In this document: positions 37,101 through 46,483 of the stretch, one piece after another
Layout of the letters: each line of letters begins with the position of its first letter
Position numbering within the stretch: the first letter of the stretch is position 1
Source of the DNA: Dactylonectria macrodidyma
Lineage: Eukaryota; Ascomycota; Sordariomycetes; Hypocreales; Nectriaceae
Assembly (NCBI GenBank): GCA_020744425.1
Contig: JAGMUV010000010.1
Coordinates: forward strand, 2,066,176-2,130,175
Direction of reading: 5' to 3'
Length of the DNA stretch: 64,000 bases
Made by a program: the position numbers and the translations under genes
Notes under the pieces: model-generated
The model's input: the letters and a program-made list of their open reading frames with translations, nothing else
Database searches by the model: none
Told to the model about the DNA's origin: nothing

Positions 37101-37879
37101 CTATAAAAGCTATTATATAGCTTTAATAGATTAGTTTAATTAAGTTAGTAAACTCTCGAAGTTATTAACTAATCTTAGTCTTTACTAAGTAATACTTCTT
37201 TATTATAATTATTATCAATTCTTATAACTTAAGCTACTATAAGAAGGCTTTCTAGTTCTTAAAGCCTTTTATTATAGTAATATATTTATCTTTTACTTTA
37301 GCTATTATAAAGCCTTTTAATAGAGTAGTAGTGCTCTTAAGTAACTATATTTACTCTTATAGTATGTCTTTTCTATTAAGCAATTGCCTATACTTAGTTA
37401 AAACTATCTTTAGAATAGTATTATATACTATATTAATCTCTATCTCCTACTTTCTAAAGTCCCTCTTCTTAACTTCCTATTATCTAAATATAGCATTATA
37501 CGCTCATTACTATAATAATAATAGCTAAGTATAATCTATAGTAATAGTATTAAAGTCACTATACTAAGGCTCTTTTAGTTCTTATAAGAGTTCCCTAATA
37601 GGATGATCTAGATATATATAGGACTATATCTTCCTTAGAGTCTTAGCTAATATAGACTGAATTCATACATTCTAATTTTCCTTCTTAGTTAAGATCACTC
37701 TTTAGTCTTTTAATATTATATTCAGATTAGCTAGAATAGATAGTATTAATCGATTTTAGCTATATTATAACATATTCTATCTAAATAATAATAGATATTA
37801 GCCCTTTGAGGTCTAGTTTAATGCAAATCATATTATTACTGTCTTTTTTAATAGAATTATTACGAACTGGGCTTATAAC

Positions 37880-38053
37880 TATTACGAGCTTTTATTATGT
37901 ATAGTACCTGATTGGGTGTGTGTATATTCTTAATTATGTTAAGTCCCCGCTCTAAGTCTCTATACACCCTTTATACTAAAATAGCTAGAAGGATATTATT
38001 ATAGCAGGCACATGCTATATACACGCCCTACTACCTAAATACACATCGTGACA
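37880..38053 (-). repeat. LTR of the outer copia element (right copy, 5' LTR in element orientation)
   Basis: 174 bp, begins TATTACGAG and ends CATCGTGACA; followed by the target duplicate TATTT at 38054-38058. Confidence 0.9.
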
Positions 38054-38058
38054 TATTT

Positions 38059-38200
38059 GTTATCCAGTTCAAACCTTCTGTTGGATTGACCCCTCCTGTG
38101 GCGGCATAAGACCCGAATTTGCATAAACCTCTGATACACAGATATCCGAGCCTTGGTCAGATGACTAGAAAACCCCTCTCGAGAAAAGAGGGGGCCGGAG
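38059..38200 (+). pseudogene. Possible continuation of the second HET gene beyond the copia insertion
   Basis: Removing the copia element and one TATTT joins KQLDLI on the left to CYPVQTFCWIDPS on the right in an open frame. That the gene once continued here follows from the target duplication; the similarity of these few residues to HET proteins is too weak to prove it. The frame stops soon after. Confidence 0.4.
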
Positions 38201-38302
38201 GCATCCTTGATCAATACAATCATCGTCTTTGGGCTCTACAATGCATTGATCCCATCAGTCCGATCGAATTGACCGTATCGGATCCATCACCTTCTATGCA
38301 TT

Positions 38303-38372
38303 TGTCACGTGCCCCGGGCGAGTCACTGGCAAGGCACCTGACAGAGGCATTTATAGCGGACCTAGGCCCTAG
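38303..38372 (+). repeat. LTR-like fragment, inverted copy at 54,305-54,396
   Basis: About 70 bp starting TGTCACGTGCCCCGG and running to CCTAGGCCCTAG, including a TATA-like ATTTATAGCGG. Its reverse complement recurs at 54,305-54,396, where about 23 extra bases are inserted after the start. The TGTCAC start and TATA box suggest an LTR fragment. Confidence 0.55.
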
Positions 38373-38465
38373 CGCATTATTTCGAGCTCATTACCCATCA
38401 GCGGGATGACCAAGCACGGCTATCACAGCAGTAGCCGCTATGTATGGGCGGCGGAAGTTGACCAA

Positions 38466-39127
38466 CGTGGATCAAAATCTACCCTCAAGACCGGAATGGG
38501 ACAGGCGAATACCCCACACACAGCCTATCCTATAACATCGTCAACGAAGGGTCTCAAATGCTCACCATCGGAGGCTACTTCCCCAATAACCCCAAATGCG
38601 ACTTCGGGAAGGTCTGGGGGGTTCACAACGTCGATCTCGGTAACCAAATCAAGCACGACTTCTCAGTATGGGTAAGTTACAACACCACCCTCGTCGGGTA
38701 CAAGGTCCCCCAATATGTGACCAGCGTCATCGGCGGAACCAAAGACGGAGGCGCCACCAACACGACGCCCGATGCCGGATTCGCGGACCATGATATTAGC
38801 ATCCTGCTTGGCATGAAAGCCGCCTTCCCGACTCGCACGAGCGCGAATGACGGGCGCAACGACCCCGCAACAGCCAAGCCCAGTTTTTCCCAGAGCGCAA
38901 CAGCCAAGCCTAGTCTTACCCAGAGCGCACTCATCGGCATTGCTGTCGGGGGGGCCGTCGTTTTGCTAGCCTTCCTTATCGGTCTGTGGCTGCTCCTCAG
39001 AAAACACAAAAGGAAAGCCAACGCTCATTCTGTCGCACCGACCGAACCGATCGTCCCACCGCCGCCTACACCACTGTCGTCCAGTCCGTGCCACTGGAGA
39101 CCGTCCCCGGCAAACTTGCCGTCGTAG
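38466..39127 (+). pseudogene. Kelch-type membrane protein, 3' remnant
   Basis: From about 38,490 the frame reads WIKIYPQDRNGTGEYP, SYNIVNEGSQML, then TIGGYFPNNPKC and VWGVHNVDLG, the pattern of the last Kelch blade in a fungal family of secreted or surface Kelch proteins. A Ser/Thr-rich linker, one transmembrane helix (ALIGIAVGGAVVLLAFLIG) and a basic RKHKRK anchor follow, ending at 39127. A TGA lies just upstream of WIKIYP and the N-terminal blades are missing, so this is a truncated copy. The sequence is not RIP-mutated. Confidence 0.6.
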
Positions 39128-39412
39128 TCTGCAGCGTTGACGTTTGCTCCTCTTGTAAAGAGGTAGTTTGGGATCTGCTATTTAGAAGAGCTGGAGTGTT
39201 AAGATTACTCACCTGGACGTGTTTATCACTGTAGGGAGTAAGTAAAGCCATCTAACCGAGATGAAGAGTTACAATTCCAATGAACCTCATCTATAGCATT
39301 AATTTTCCCCAGTGGAGAAACAGACGCTGGTTCCCTAAGGCTAAATTTATTTATTCGTTACTACTAAGCGTAGTTAATAAGTTTCCCTATAATAATAGTG
39401 CTTATACATTTA
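39128..39412. other. Short spacer before the second nest
   Basis: About 285 bp becoming AT-rich towards the pogo-like inverted repeat. Nothing recognised. Confidence 0.4.
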
Positions 39413-40111
39413 ACGTACATGATAAGCTTGCGTGATAAACAAGCTTGCGTAATAAAAATGCTAACTTGTAAAATAAAAATCACAATAAAAACATAACAAA
39501 CTATTTTATTAATTAAAACAAATCGCTATCCTCATCTCCAGAGGTCTTAATTATAGCCTGATAGGTCCTTGCATTATGACCAGCGTTTCTACAAGTTCTA
39601 CAGCGCCTTTCCCTCCGCATTACTGACCTCCCTTGACCACTACTTCTCGACGATTCAGCTACTACTTATACTACTACTTGTACATTAATATCTCTCTGAT
39701 CTATCTCACCCCTTCCCTTATCTATAGTCATCTTCCCTCCTTAATGTAAGCGGGCTCTTTTTGCTCTATGCTGCTTATAAAGGGTCTTATTTGCCTATCG
39801 AAGGATCTAGTTCTCAGACTTTAATAATGCTATTTAATGCATTATTTGCTTTATTCCTTTAGAAAATGACTTATGCGCTTTAAGGATAGATGCTAGAAAG
39901 CTACTCTAATGCTTTCTTACTTATCTTTTAAGGTATTCAGACTGCGAACTGGCTTTAAGCACTATCTTTAGGGTCTTTAAGACCTAAGGGTCAGGGAGGC
40001 TGACCTTCTCTATAGCCAGTATTAGAGTCCGTAGCTATATATTAAGCTTTGTGTTAGAGGTTACTAAGTAGTAGAAGTATAAGCTTATAGCTTATATAAG
40101 GATATTCTTAT

Positions 40112-40372
40112 TGTTGGAATATCACTAACACCGCCAGGGCTAGCGCCAGGATCGTAGGCACCCACGTGTGTAGACCACAGCTAGTAACAGCTGTAAGGGC
40201 ACGTGCAGGTGCCTCCCTGCTAGATATAGGGCCACTTCGTGGCCCTATTACCTAGCCTAGATTCTGTTCTTTAGACATCAAGTAAAACACCAAGTTAACC
40301 ATCACGGTTTTGACGTCTCACCCGCCCGAAAGAGCAATTGCTATAACAGCAGGATACCTGAGTTATCCAACA
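40112..40372 (+). repeat. 5' LTR of the young copia
   Basis: 261 bp, matches 46223-46483. Contains a 10-bp-stem hairpin at 40226-40248. The following leader (40373-40845, about 470 bp) is untranslated and begins CTGATCAGTGG; the primer-binding site could not be matched to a named tRNA. Confidence 0.95.
40226..40248 (+). other. Strong hairpin within the copia LTR
   Basis: ATAGGGCCAC, loop TTC, GTGGCCCTAT: a perfect 10-bp stem with a 3-nt loop, repeated in the 3' LTR. Could act in RNA 3'-end formation or packaging; this is inference. Confidence 0.6.
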
Positions 40373-40845
40373 CTGATCAGTGGTTAACCTACCAGGTCCA
40401 CCACTCAGAATACCGCAGATCAGCAAGGTTCATCAGAAGAGACAGCAGTTACGATATAGCTGGCTTCGGCCCATTACGCGCCAACAGCCCCTCACTATCG
40501 TAGCTACTGTGCTACCAGGAAACCGGTTCATCTAGCTCCCCGTCACTGGCCCAGCTAGATCACCGGCACCCTCATCCTAGCTCCCCTTCCAAGGCCCAGC
40601 TAGGCGCGTCCATCACGCACGACAACAGCTGCTTCAACGGTTATATAACCACAGCAACAGCAGCCACCCGATCACAATCGACAAGACTACGGAGTACCAT
40701 CGTCACCCAAGGACGTGGGAATCCCGGAGACCCTGACAACAAAGCAATAAGGGGCAGCATTAGCCCGATCAGGACTAACCAGCCACACCATCACATCATC
40801 AGTTTCATAAGGTTTCATAAGGTACGCTAGCAAGCAATACCTAAG

Positions 40846-43800
40846 ATGACATCAGAGACGCCAGACAGCTCCCAGAGCAGCGACAACAGCAGTGGCGATA
40901 CCCTCAAGGGGACGTCAAGGGGAACGCCTATTCCCGAGGAATACCAGGACTTCATTGATCCAGCACTTTGGGGCAAACTCAACCTGCTAGATCTGGACGA
41001 TGAAAGTAACCCACCTTCGGAACAGCACATCGGCTCCTTCATTCTCTTCAATGTAACAGCCTATAAGCGCCAGGGCTTGTACGGCCGTTACCTATGGGCC
41101 CGAGCCTATGATGACTTCGAAGAGTTTGAAGAACAGCACTTCCGGGTCAACAAGAAAGCCTGCAAGATACTAAGGTCGTTCATGCTAGAACAAGGTATAT
41201 GGATGGGCACCAACCGCCAGGCCCACGCCATCAACGTGGCAACCGCTTTACAGCAGTACCACGTATGGACAGACCTAGAGATCGAACAAACTGCTAGCAA
41301 ATACCCCAGGTTCCTCAACAACCTCGACAAGATCCCCAGATTCAGGGAACACCTCAAGGAGGACCCAGCAGTCCTTGCGAAGGCAGCAGTCACAGCCCCA
41401 GTACGGCCACTGCAACTGCAGTTGCCAAGCCCCGAGAATACCACTCCACCTCCAGCCCCAGCTATACATCACCAGCAGCAGCAGCAGCTGCAGTATGACA
41501 CCCCACGACATACAGCACCGTTAACAGCAACTGACACACCCACGGAGCCAGATGTCCCTACCTCACGGCAGGTGACAGACCTCTCTAAGATGTACACCGA
41601 CGACAACAAATACGGTGGCGACATATATGACGTGTTAGAGAACAAGCTGCTGATTTTCCGGGACTTCTGCGGTAAAGTTTCAATTCCGCAGACGCAATTT
41701 TCACATGTATTCTCCCTGATGCTGAAGGGACGGGCATTACGCTTTTACTTCTCGAACCTCGCCCGGACCCGCCCAGTAATGCAGTTCACACACATGGTAC
41801 AACAGACGTTACAGCACTTCGAGCCCGAAGAGATGCAGCAGACGTACCTGTCAGAGTGGCGGTCTATTACACTTGCGAAGATGATAACCGAGCACCCAGC
41901 AAAGTCAAAGAGCGAAGTCTTCGAGTTACTACTGGAAAGGATAACATTACTCCACAGCGCACTACCTACGGTCAGTGGCAGCAGAATTGCTCTCAAGGAG
42001 CAAATCATCAACGCCTGCTACGGCCAACCCGAGTGCGCCAACGCGCTATACCGACCTGCAGTAGATTGCGAGGGCGTTATCCAACAGATCCGCGGTTCTA
42101 TTAAGCTAGCAGCGTCAACGCAGCATTTCCATACCGCTGCAACGCTCCCTCAAGAACCCACCAGCAACCCAGTACAGTACTGGACGGACCGAACGTTCCG
42201 TGGCCAAGGGAGAGATACGAAGTACGGCAACCGCGGCTCTAATCCCAGCTCCCAGAGCATGAAGTGTTACGTCTGCAACAAGCCCGACTGCTGGTCCACA
42301 AGGCATACAGCAGACGAACGAACACAGGCCTACCGGAAATTCAGGACCAACAGGGCAGCCACCAGCACTTCGCAATCCTCCTACAAGGCGTTTTTAACGT
42401 GGCACGAAGGCCCTGAACCAACTGTAACGCTGTCACGCAGCGGCAGCCCTGATCTCGTACAGCAGTACTTCCAGGAACTCGCAGACAGCAGGAACAACGA
42501 GCCTAGCAGCGAAGAGGATGCTGCGTGGGAAGACTCCCAACAGTTCTTCACCAGCTACTTCACATCGACAACGACGATTGATGGCCCCGCCCTCGCTAAC
42601 CAACTAGCTAATCAGGCAATGTACCACGCCTTCACAGGCCGTCTCCCGACTGCTCCCACATATACGACGGAATCCGCATATGCATTTACACTGCAGGCCC
42701 GGTACAGAGACATTTTTCAGGGGATATTGCCAGACACAGGAGCTTCCGGTCTTTCTACTGCTGGCAACCAGCAGTTCATAGCACTGCAAAAACAGCTCCC
42801 AAGCCTAGCATTGAACCAGACAGCAGCAGGCTCCAAGATCACCTTCGGAGCCGGGCCCCCTACCTACTCCACAGGCACGATCGACGTGCCTACACCGCTT
42901 GGTCAGATGGTGTTTCACGTGGTGCCAGCAGACACGCCGTTTCTGCTCTGCTTAGCAGACATGGACCGCATGGGCATCACATTTGATAACCTGGCCAATG
43001 TCCTTCGAAAAGGGGCACTTACTGTACCAGTCATCCGCAAATGGGGCCACCCATGGATGCTATTACAGCCAGAGATACCACTGGCGTTCAACCACCTGAC
43101 AGAGGCCGAGCTACGTCGAGTACACCGCCGATGTGGCCATCCATCCGTGCAACGCCTATATGACCTGCTATATAAAGCAGGCCACGACGTGGAAATCAAC
43201 GCTATCAGAGCCCTCACGGACATCTGCAGCCAATGTCAGCTACACGGGACACCGCCTAACCGCTTCAAATTCACATTGCGCGACGACTACGAGTTCAACT
43301 ACGAGATTGTGGTTGACGTCGTCACCCTAGACGACGGCAAAGTGTTACATGTCGTGGATACAGCTACATCCTTTACGGCAGCCCGTTTCCTCCGCAGTCT
43401 ATCAGCACAAGACACGTGGGACGCACTGCGCCTATGCTGGATAGACGTTTACCAAGGACCCCCTGACTGGATCGTTTGCGACGCCGGCACCAACTTCCAC
43501 GCCGCAGAATTCAAGGCGGCAGCAAGAGCTGCAGGAATCAGCGTCAAGGAAGTGCCTATTGAGGCACATAACAGCATTGGCAAGATCGAACGAGCCCACC
43601 CTGCACTACGGCGAGCCTACTATATCATCAGATCAGCAGACAATACCGTGTTACCAGAGAGCGCCCTCCAGATGGCCGTCAAAGCTATCAATGACACTGC
43701 TGGCCCTAACGGCCTTGTGCCTACACTGTTGGTTTTTGGCTCCTACCCACGGATAACCGAGGATTCACCACCCTCACCATCTAACGTGCGGAGGGCTGCA

Positions 43801-46023
43801 GCAATTCACAAAGCAATGAAGGAACTGCAGCACCTACAAGCCAAACGCAAGGTCCAGGAAGCGCTGGCCGCCCGCAACGGGCCTGACATGGCCCCTACGA
43901 TCAGCCTACCACTGCAATCACAGGTCCGCGTGTGGCGCGAGAACAAGGGATGGCAAGGCCCTTTTACCCTGATTGCAACTGCTGGCCAGACTTGCACTCT
44001 GCAACTGCCACACGGCCCACGAGACTTCCGCTCTACTGCCGTCAAGCCATGGCACGATGATCCCGAAGACCAAGTGCTTACTACATCACCTACGTCAGCA
44101 GTAATAGCAGCCGAAAATAACACTATCCACGACGAGATCATCGTTTCTACTACGCCCGATACCCCCCCCCAAGCCCAAGCCCAGCCCAGACGTGGCCCAG
44201 GTCGACCCGGGAAGTCACATCTCCCGCAGCAGGCGACCTCACAAGACCCAATTCCCCAAAGACGGAGACGCGGGCGTCCCAGAAAACACCCACTTGCCCC
44301 CGTGGAACAGGACGAACCGCCACAACAGCACTCCGTATACATCAGCGAAACGGACGTCAGCTTGCCCATCGTGTGTACGGTAGCGTACCTATCGTCGAAG
44401 GAACAGGACGATCAGGCCTTGGTTGCTATATTGCGTGCTGAAGGCATTATAACAGCTCCTGGAGAGCCGTTTGTAGCATCCACGTACAAGGAGATCGACG
44501 CCCTCATCAGCAGAGGCGTATTTGAGTTCGTTCCATTCGATCCGAAACAGCACTCGGGCACCCGCATCTTCCGCTCCCGGATCGTCAACGAACTCAAAGG
44601 CAAGGGCACCTCACAGCCCTACGAGAAGTCACGCCTCGTCATCCAGGGCTTCGCAGACGACGGAAAACGCACTATTTTAACGCAAGCACCTACAATTCAA
44701 CGGTCCAGCCAACGGTTGATCCTCGCACTTGCACCATCTCTGCTACTTCGTGGCCAGCACCTATGGCTACGAGACATCACGCAGGCGTATGTCCAAGCGG
44801 CTATGCCGCTGAACCGCACCATCCTCGCCAAGCTGCCGACACAGATACAGCACCACTACCCGGACAACACCATCATGAAGGTGGTGAAACCGCTGTACGG
44901 CATCGCCGAGGCAGGCACTTACTGGTGGGCCACGTACTACGCCCACCATAGAGAAAAGCTCCAGATGGAAACATCTACGTACGACCCGTGCCTGCTTATA
45001 ACTACCAAGGAAAACCAGCACTTCGGCATCGTTGGCATGCAAACGGACGACACCATCGGCGTGTCAGATGAAGCGTTTGACCGACATGAAGATACTGCCT
45101 TGCAGGCAGCCAGCTTTACCGCAAAGCCCAAGGAACGCCTACAACCGGACAAACCGCTTGCCTTCAACGGCGGGACCATCACACTGTGTGCAGCAACCGG
45201 TATCATACAACTACGGCAAAAGGGGCAAGGCGAAAAGCTGCAGCTCCTAGAGATCACCCCTGAATCAACCGCTGCTTCCATCAAGGCCCAGTACACCGAA
45301 CAGCGTGCGCGCGGTGCATACATTGCATCCATCTGCCAACCCGAGGCCTGCTACGACCTGTCTGCTGCAGCGCAGCACCAAGAGCCAACTCTCGAGCAGG
45401 CGAAGGCGCTGAATCAGCGTCTGCAATGGCAAATAGACCACCAAGACCGCGGCATCCGGTACCTGCCCATCGACCTGTCAACTGCGAAGCTGTTCGTCTT
45501 CGTAGACGGGTCTCTAGCAAATAACCCTGACCTGACATCTCAGCTTGGATTTGCGATCATCCTAGGCAACGAAACAGCAGTTAGCGACGATACCTTTACG
45601 CTAACTGGCAACCTTGTGCATTACAGCTCCACAAAGTGCAAACGCATTACCCGTAGTTCCTTGGCTTCAGAGGTCTATGGCATGGTGGCAGGCGTAGATA
45701 TGGCCTACGTTATTACAAACACCATCAATCAAGTGCTAGAACGCCTGGATCTCCCAGCAGTACCCACCATTGCATGCACCGATTCGTACTCACTATACGA
45801 GTGCCTGGTAAAGCTCGGAACAACGCAAGAGAAACGGCTGATGGTCGATATAATGGCACTTCGGCAGTCATACGAACGCCGAGAGCTGTTTGAGATCCGT
45901 TGGATCAGCGGTGAAGACAACCTAGCAGATGCCTTTACTAAGAACAGCTGCAACAAGGCGTTTGAGCGCTTCATGGATACGGCAACTGCTGTGATTCGGA
46001 TGGAGGGATGGGTCGCAAGGTGA
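40846..46023 (+). CDS. Copia Gag-Pol polyprotein, 1,725 aa, intact
   Basis: Single frame encoding all retrotransposition functions. Gag occupies roughly residues 1-500 with a zinc-knuckle-like CYVCNKPDCWSTRH near 473. Protease has LPDTGASG near 629. The integrase has an HHCC-type finger (VHRRCGHPS...DICSQC, about 755-800) and catalytic residues in VVDVV (about 822), VCDAGTN (about 878) and GKIERAH (about 912). Between integrase and reverse transcriptase lie two AT-hook-like GRPGK and GRPRK motifs (about 1,120-1,145). Reverse transcriptase has LRDITQAYVQA and a QTDD catalytic box near 1,400, where YVDD is more usual. RNase H starts at FVFVDGS (about 1,553) and ends with EDNLADAFTK. Integrase before reverse transcriptase defines the copia order. 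All key residues are present. Confidence 0.95.
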   Translation: MTSETPDSSQSSDNSSGDTLKGTSRGTPIPEEYQDFIDPALWGKLNLLDLDDESNPPSEQHIGSFILFNVTAYKRQGLYGRYLWARAYDDFEEFEEQHFRVNKKACKILRSFMLEQGIWMGTNRQAHAINVATALQQYHVWTDLEIEQTASKYPRFLNNLDKIPRFREHLKEDPAVLAKAAVTAPVRPLQLQLPSPENTTPPPAPAIHHQQQQQLQYDTPRHTAPLTATDTPTEPDVPTSRQVTDLSKMYTDDNKYGGDIYDVLENKLLIFRDFCGKVSIPQTQFSHVFSLMLKGRALRFYFSNLARTRPVMQFTHMVQQTLQHFEPEEMQQTYLSEWRSITLAKMITEHPAKSKSEVFELLLERITLLHSALPTVSGSRIALKEQIINACYGQPECANALYRPAVDCEGVIQQIRGSIKLAASTQHFHTAATLPQEPTSNPVQYWTDRTFRGQGRDTKYGNRGSNPSSQSMKCYVCNKPDCWSTRHTADERTQAYRKFRTNRAATSTSQSSYKAFLTWHEGPEPTVTLSRSGSPDLVQQYFQELADSRNNEPSSEEDAAWEDSQQFFTSYFTSTTTIDGPALANQLANQAMYHAFTGRLPTAPTYTTESAYAFTLQARYRDIFQGILPDTGASGLSTAGNQQFIALQKQLPSLALNQTAAGSKITFGAGPPTYSTGTIDVPTPLGQMVFHVVPADTPFLLCLADMDRMGITFDNLANVLRKGALTVPVIRKWGHPWMLLQPEIPLAFNHLTEAELRRVHRRCGHPSVQRLYDLLYKAGHDVEINAIRALTDICSQCQLHGTPPNRFKFTLRDDYEFNYEIVVDVVTLDDGKVLHVVDTATSFTAARFLRSLSAQDTWDALRLCWIDVYQGPPDWIVCDAGTNFHAAEFKAAARAAGISVKEVPIEAHNSIGKIERAHPALRRAYYIIRSADNTVLPESALQMAVKAINDTAGPNGLVPTLLVFGSYPRITEDSPPSPSNVRRAAAIHKAMKELQHLQAKRKVQEALAARNGPDMAPTISLPLQSQVRVWRENKGWQGPFTLIATAGQTCTLQLPHGPRDFRSTAVKPWHDDPEDQVLTTSPTSAVIAAENNTIHDEIIVSTTPDTPPQAQAQPRRGPGRPGKSHLPQQATSQDPIPQRRRRGRPRKHPLAPVEQDEPPQQHSVYISETDVSLPIVCTVAYLSSKEQDDQALVAILRAEGIITAPGEPFVASTYKEIDALISRGVFEFVPFDPKQHSGTRIFRSRIVNELKGKGTSQPYEKSRLVIQGFADDGKRTILTQAPTIQRSSQRLILALAPSLLLRGQHLWLRDITQAYVQAAMPLNRTILAKLPTQIQHHYPDNTIMKVVKPLYGIAEAGTYWWATYYAHHREKLQMETSTYDPCLLITTKENQHFGIVGMQTDDTIGVSDEAFDRHEDTALQAASFTAKPKERLQPDKPLAFNGGTITLCAATGIIQLRQKGQGEKLQLLEITPESTAASIKAQYTEQRARGAYIASICQPEACYDLSAAAQHQEPTLEQAKALNQRLQWQIDHQDRGIRYLPIDLSTAKLFVFVDGSLANNPDLTSQLGFAIILGNETAVSDDTFTLTGNLVHYSSTKCKRITRSSLASEVYGMVAGVDMAYVITNTINQVLERLDLPAVPTIACTDSYSLYECLVKLGTTQEKRLMVDIMALRQSYERRELFEIRWISGEDNLADAFTKNSCNKAFERFMDTATAVIRMEGWVAR

Positions 46024-46038
46024 TGATTTTCATAAGAA

Positions 46039-46119
46039 CCAGCTGTCCCAAGAGCTGGCTGCGCGGGCGCAGCCCTAACAGGACCAGGAAGCTCCGGCCG
46101 AGATACGGGCGCCGGAGCT
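46039..46119 (+). other. Three consecutive perfect stem-loops after the copia gene
   Basis: CCAGCT/AGCTGG at 46039-46058, GCTGCGC/GCGCAGC at 46058-46073, AGCTCCGGC/GCCGGAGCT at 46090-46119, with stems of 6, 7 and 9 bp, 15-100 nt after the stop codon. GC-rich and in the transcript's 3' part; a role in RNA stability, packaging or strand transfer is possible but unproven. Confidence 0.6.
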
Positions 46120-46222
46120 GCGATGCTGAATACGCAGTTACGGAATCAGGCTTGCGGGAGTTACTGCTTCTTTTATATATCTAGGTGATCCTGGGCCCTG
46201 GCACAAAATTGAAGACTGCCAG

Positions 46223-46483
46223 TGTTGGAATATCACTAACACCGCCAGGGCTAGCGCCAGGATCGTAGGCACCCACGTGTGTAGACCACAGCTAGTAACA
46301 GCTGTAAGGGCACGTGCAGGTGCCTCCCTGCTAGATATAGGGCCACTTCGTGGCCCTATTACCTAGCCTAGATTCTGTTCTTTAGACATCAAGTAAAACA
46401 CCAAGTTAACCATCACGGTTTTGACGTCTCACCCGCCCGAAAGAGCAATTGCTATAACAGCAGGATACCTGAGTTATCCAACA
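46223..46483 (+). repeat. 3' LTR of the young copia
   Basis: 261 bp, same as the 5' LTR. No clear polypurine tract directly before it. Followed by the CTTAT duplicate. Confidence 0.95.

Larger units (their letters stand above)
21166..37879 (-). pseudogene. Copia Gag-Pol of the outer element, multiply stopped and interrupted
   Basis: Read on the minus strand. Near 36.2-36.4 kb, ILDFSIILYIFNN followed by VVNREAVIIRVLEV matches the copia protease with its LDSGA motif altered. Near 34.8-35.4 kb, KTPYELF, YKGKVILT, DIIFN and IFFN mark the end of integrase, and LLKELKTLKDLNSYPFKE the start of reverse transcriptase. The gypsy insertion then intervenes (23,076-34,192). Near 22.87-22.92 kb, IIFFFINDLI corresponds to the YVDD catalytic box with Asp changed to Asn. 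Between 21.4 and 21.7 kb, KLLALSQAAKEAIF and IIADRIIKALLK match the RNase H end. Stops occur throughout, mostly at former Gln and Trp codons. Confidence 0.75.
20992..38053 (-). mobile_element. RIP-decayed Ty1/copia retrotransposon, host of the first nest
   Basis: Flanked by 174-bp LTRs (20992-21165 and 37880-38053) and a perfect 5-bp target duplication TATTT. The LTR ends are inverted copies, TGTCACGA...TCGTGACA in the consensus, with RIP-type G-to-A and C-to-T changes in each copy. The interior is extremely AT-rich and full of TAA/TAG. The minus-strand translation still shows copia order from right to left: gag, protease, integrase, reverse transcriptase, RNase H. A gypsy element sits inside the reverse transcriptase region. 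Without it and the smaller island at about 22.15-22.5 kb, the element is about 5.6 kb, a usual copia size. Confidence 0.9.
40112..46483 (+). mobile_element. Young, apparently intact Ty1/copia retrotransposon
   Basis: 261-bp LTRs at 40112-40372 and 46223-46483, read as identical, begin TGTTGGAATATC and end ATCCAACA. Perfect 5-bp target duplication CTTAT (40107-40111, 46484-46488). One uninterrupted Gag-Pol frame and normal base composition; no RIP-type stops. Total 6,372 bp. Identical LTRs imply very recent insertion. Confidence 0.97.

Noticed and set aside
34516..37528. Short hydrophobic open frames in the AT-rich region
   Set aside because: They are RIP-altered pieces of the copia polyprotein (or its shadow); hydrophobicity results from AT-rich codons.
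43806..44369. 187-codon antisense frame within the copia Gag-Pol gene
   Set aside because: Opposite strand of a well-supported gene, Cys/Gly/Arg-rich from complementing AT-hook and Gln-rich codons; no start context or intron.
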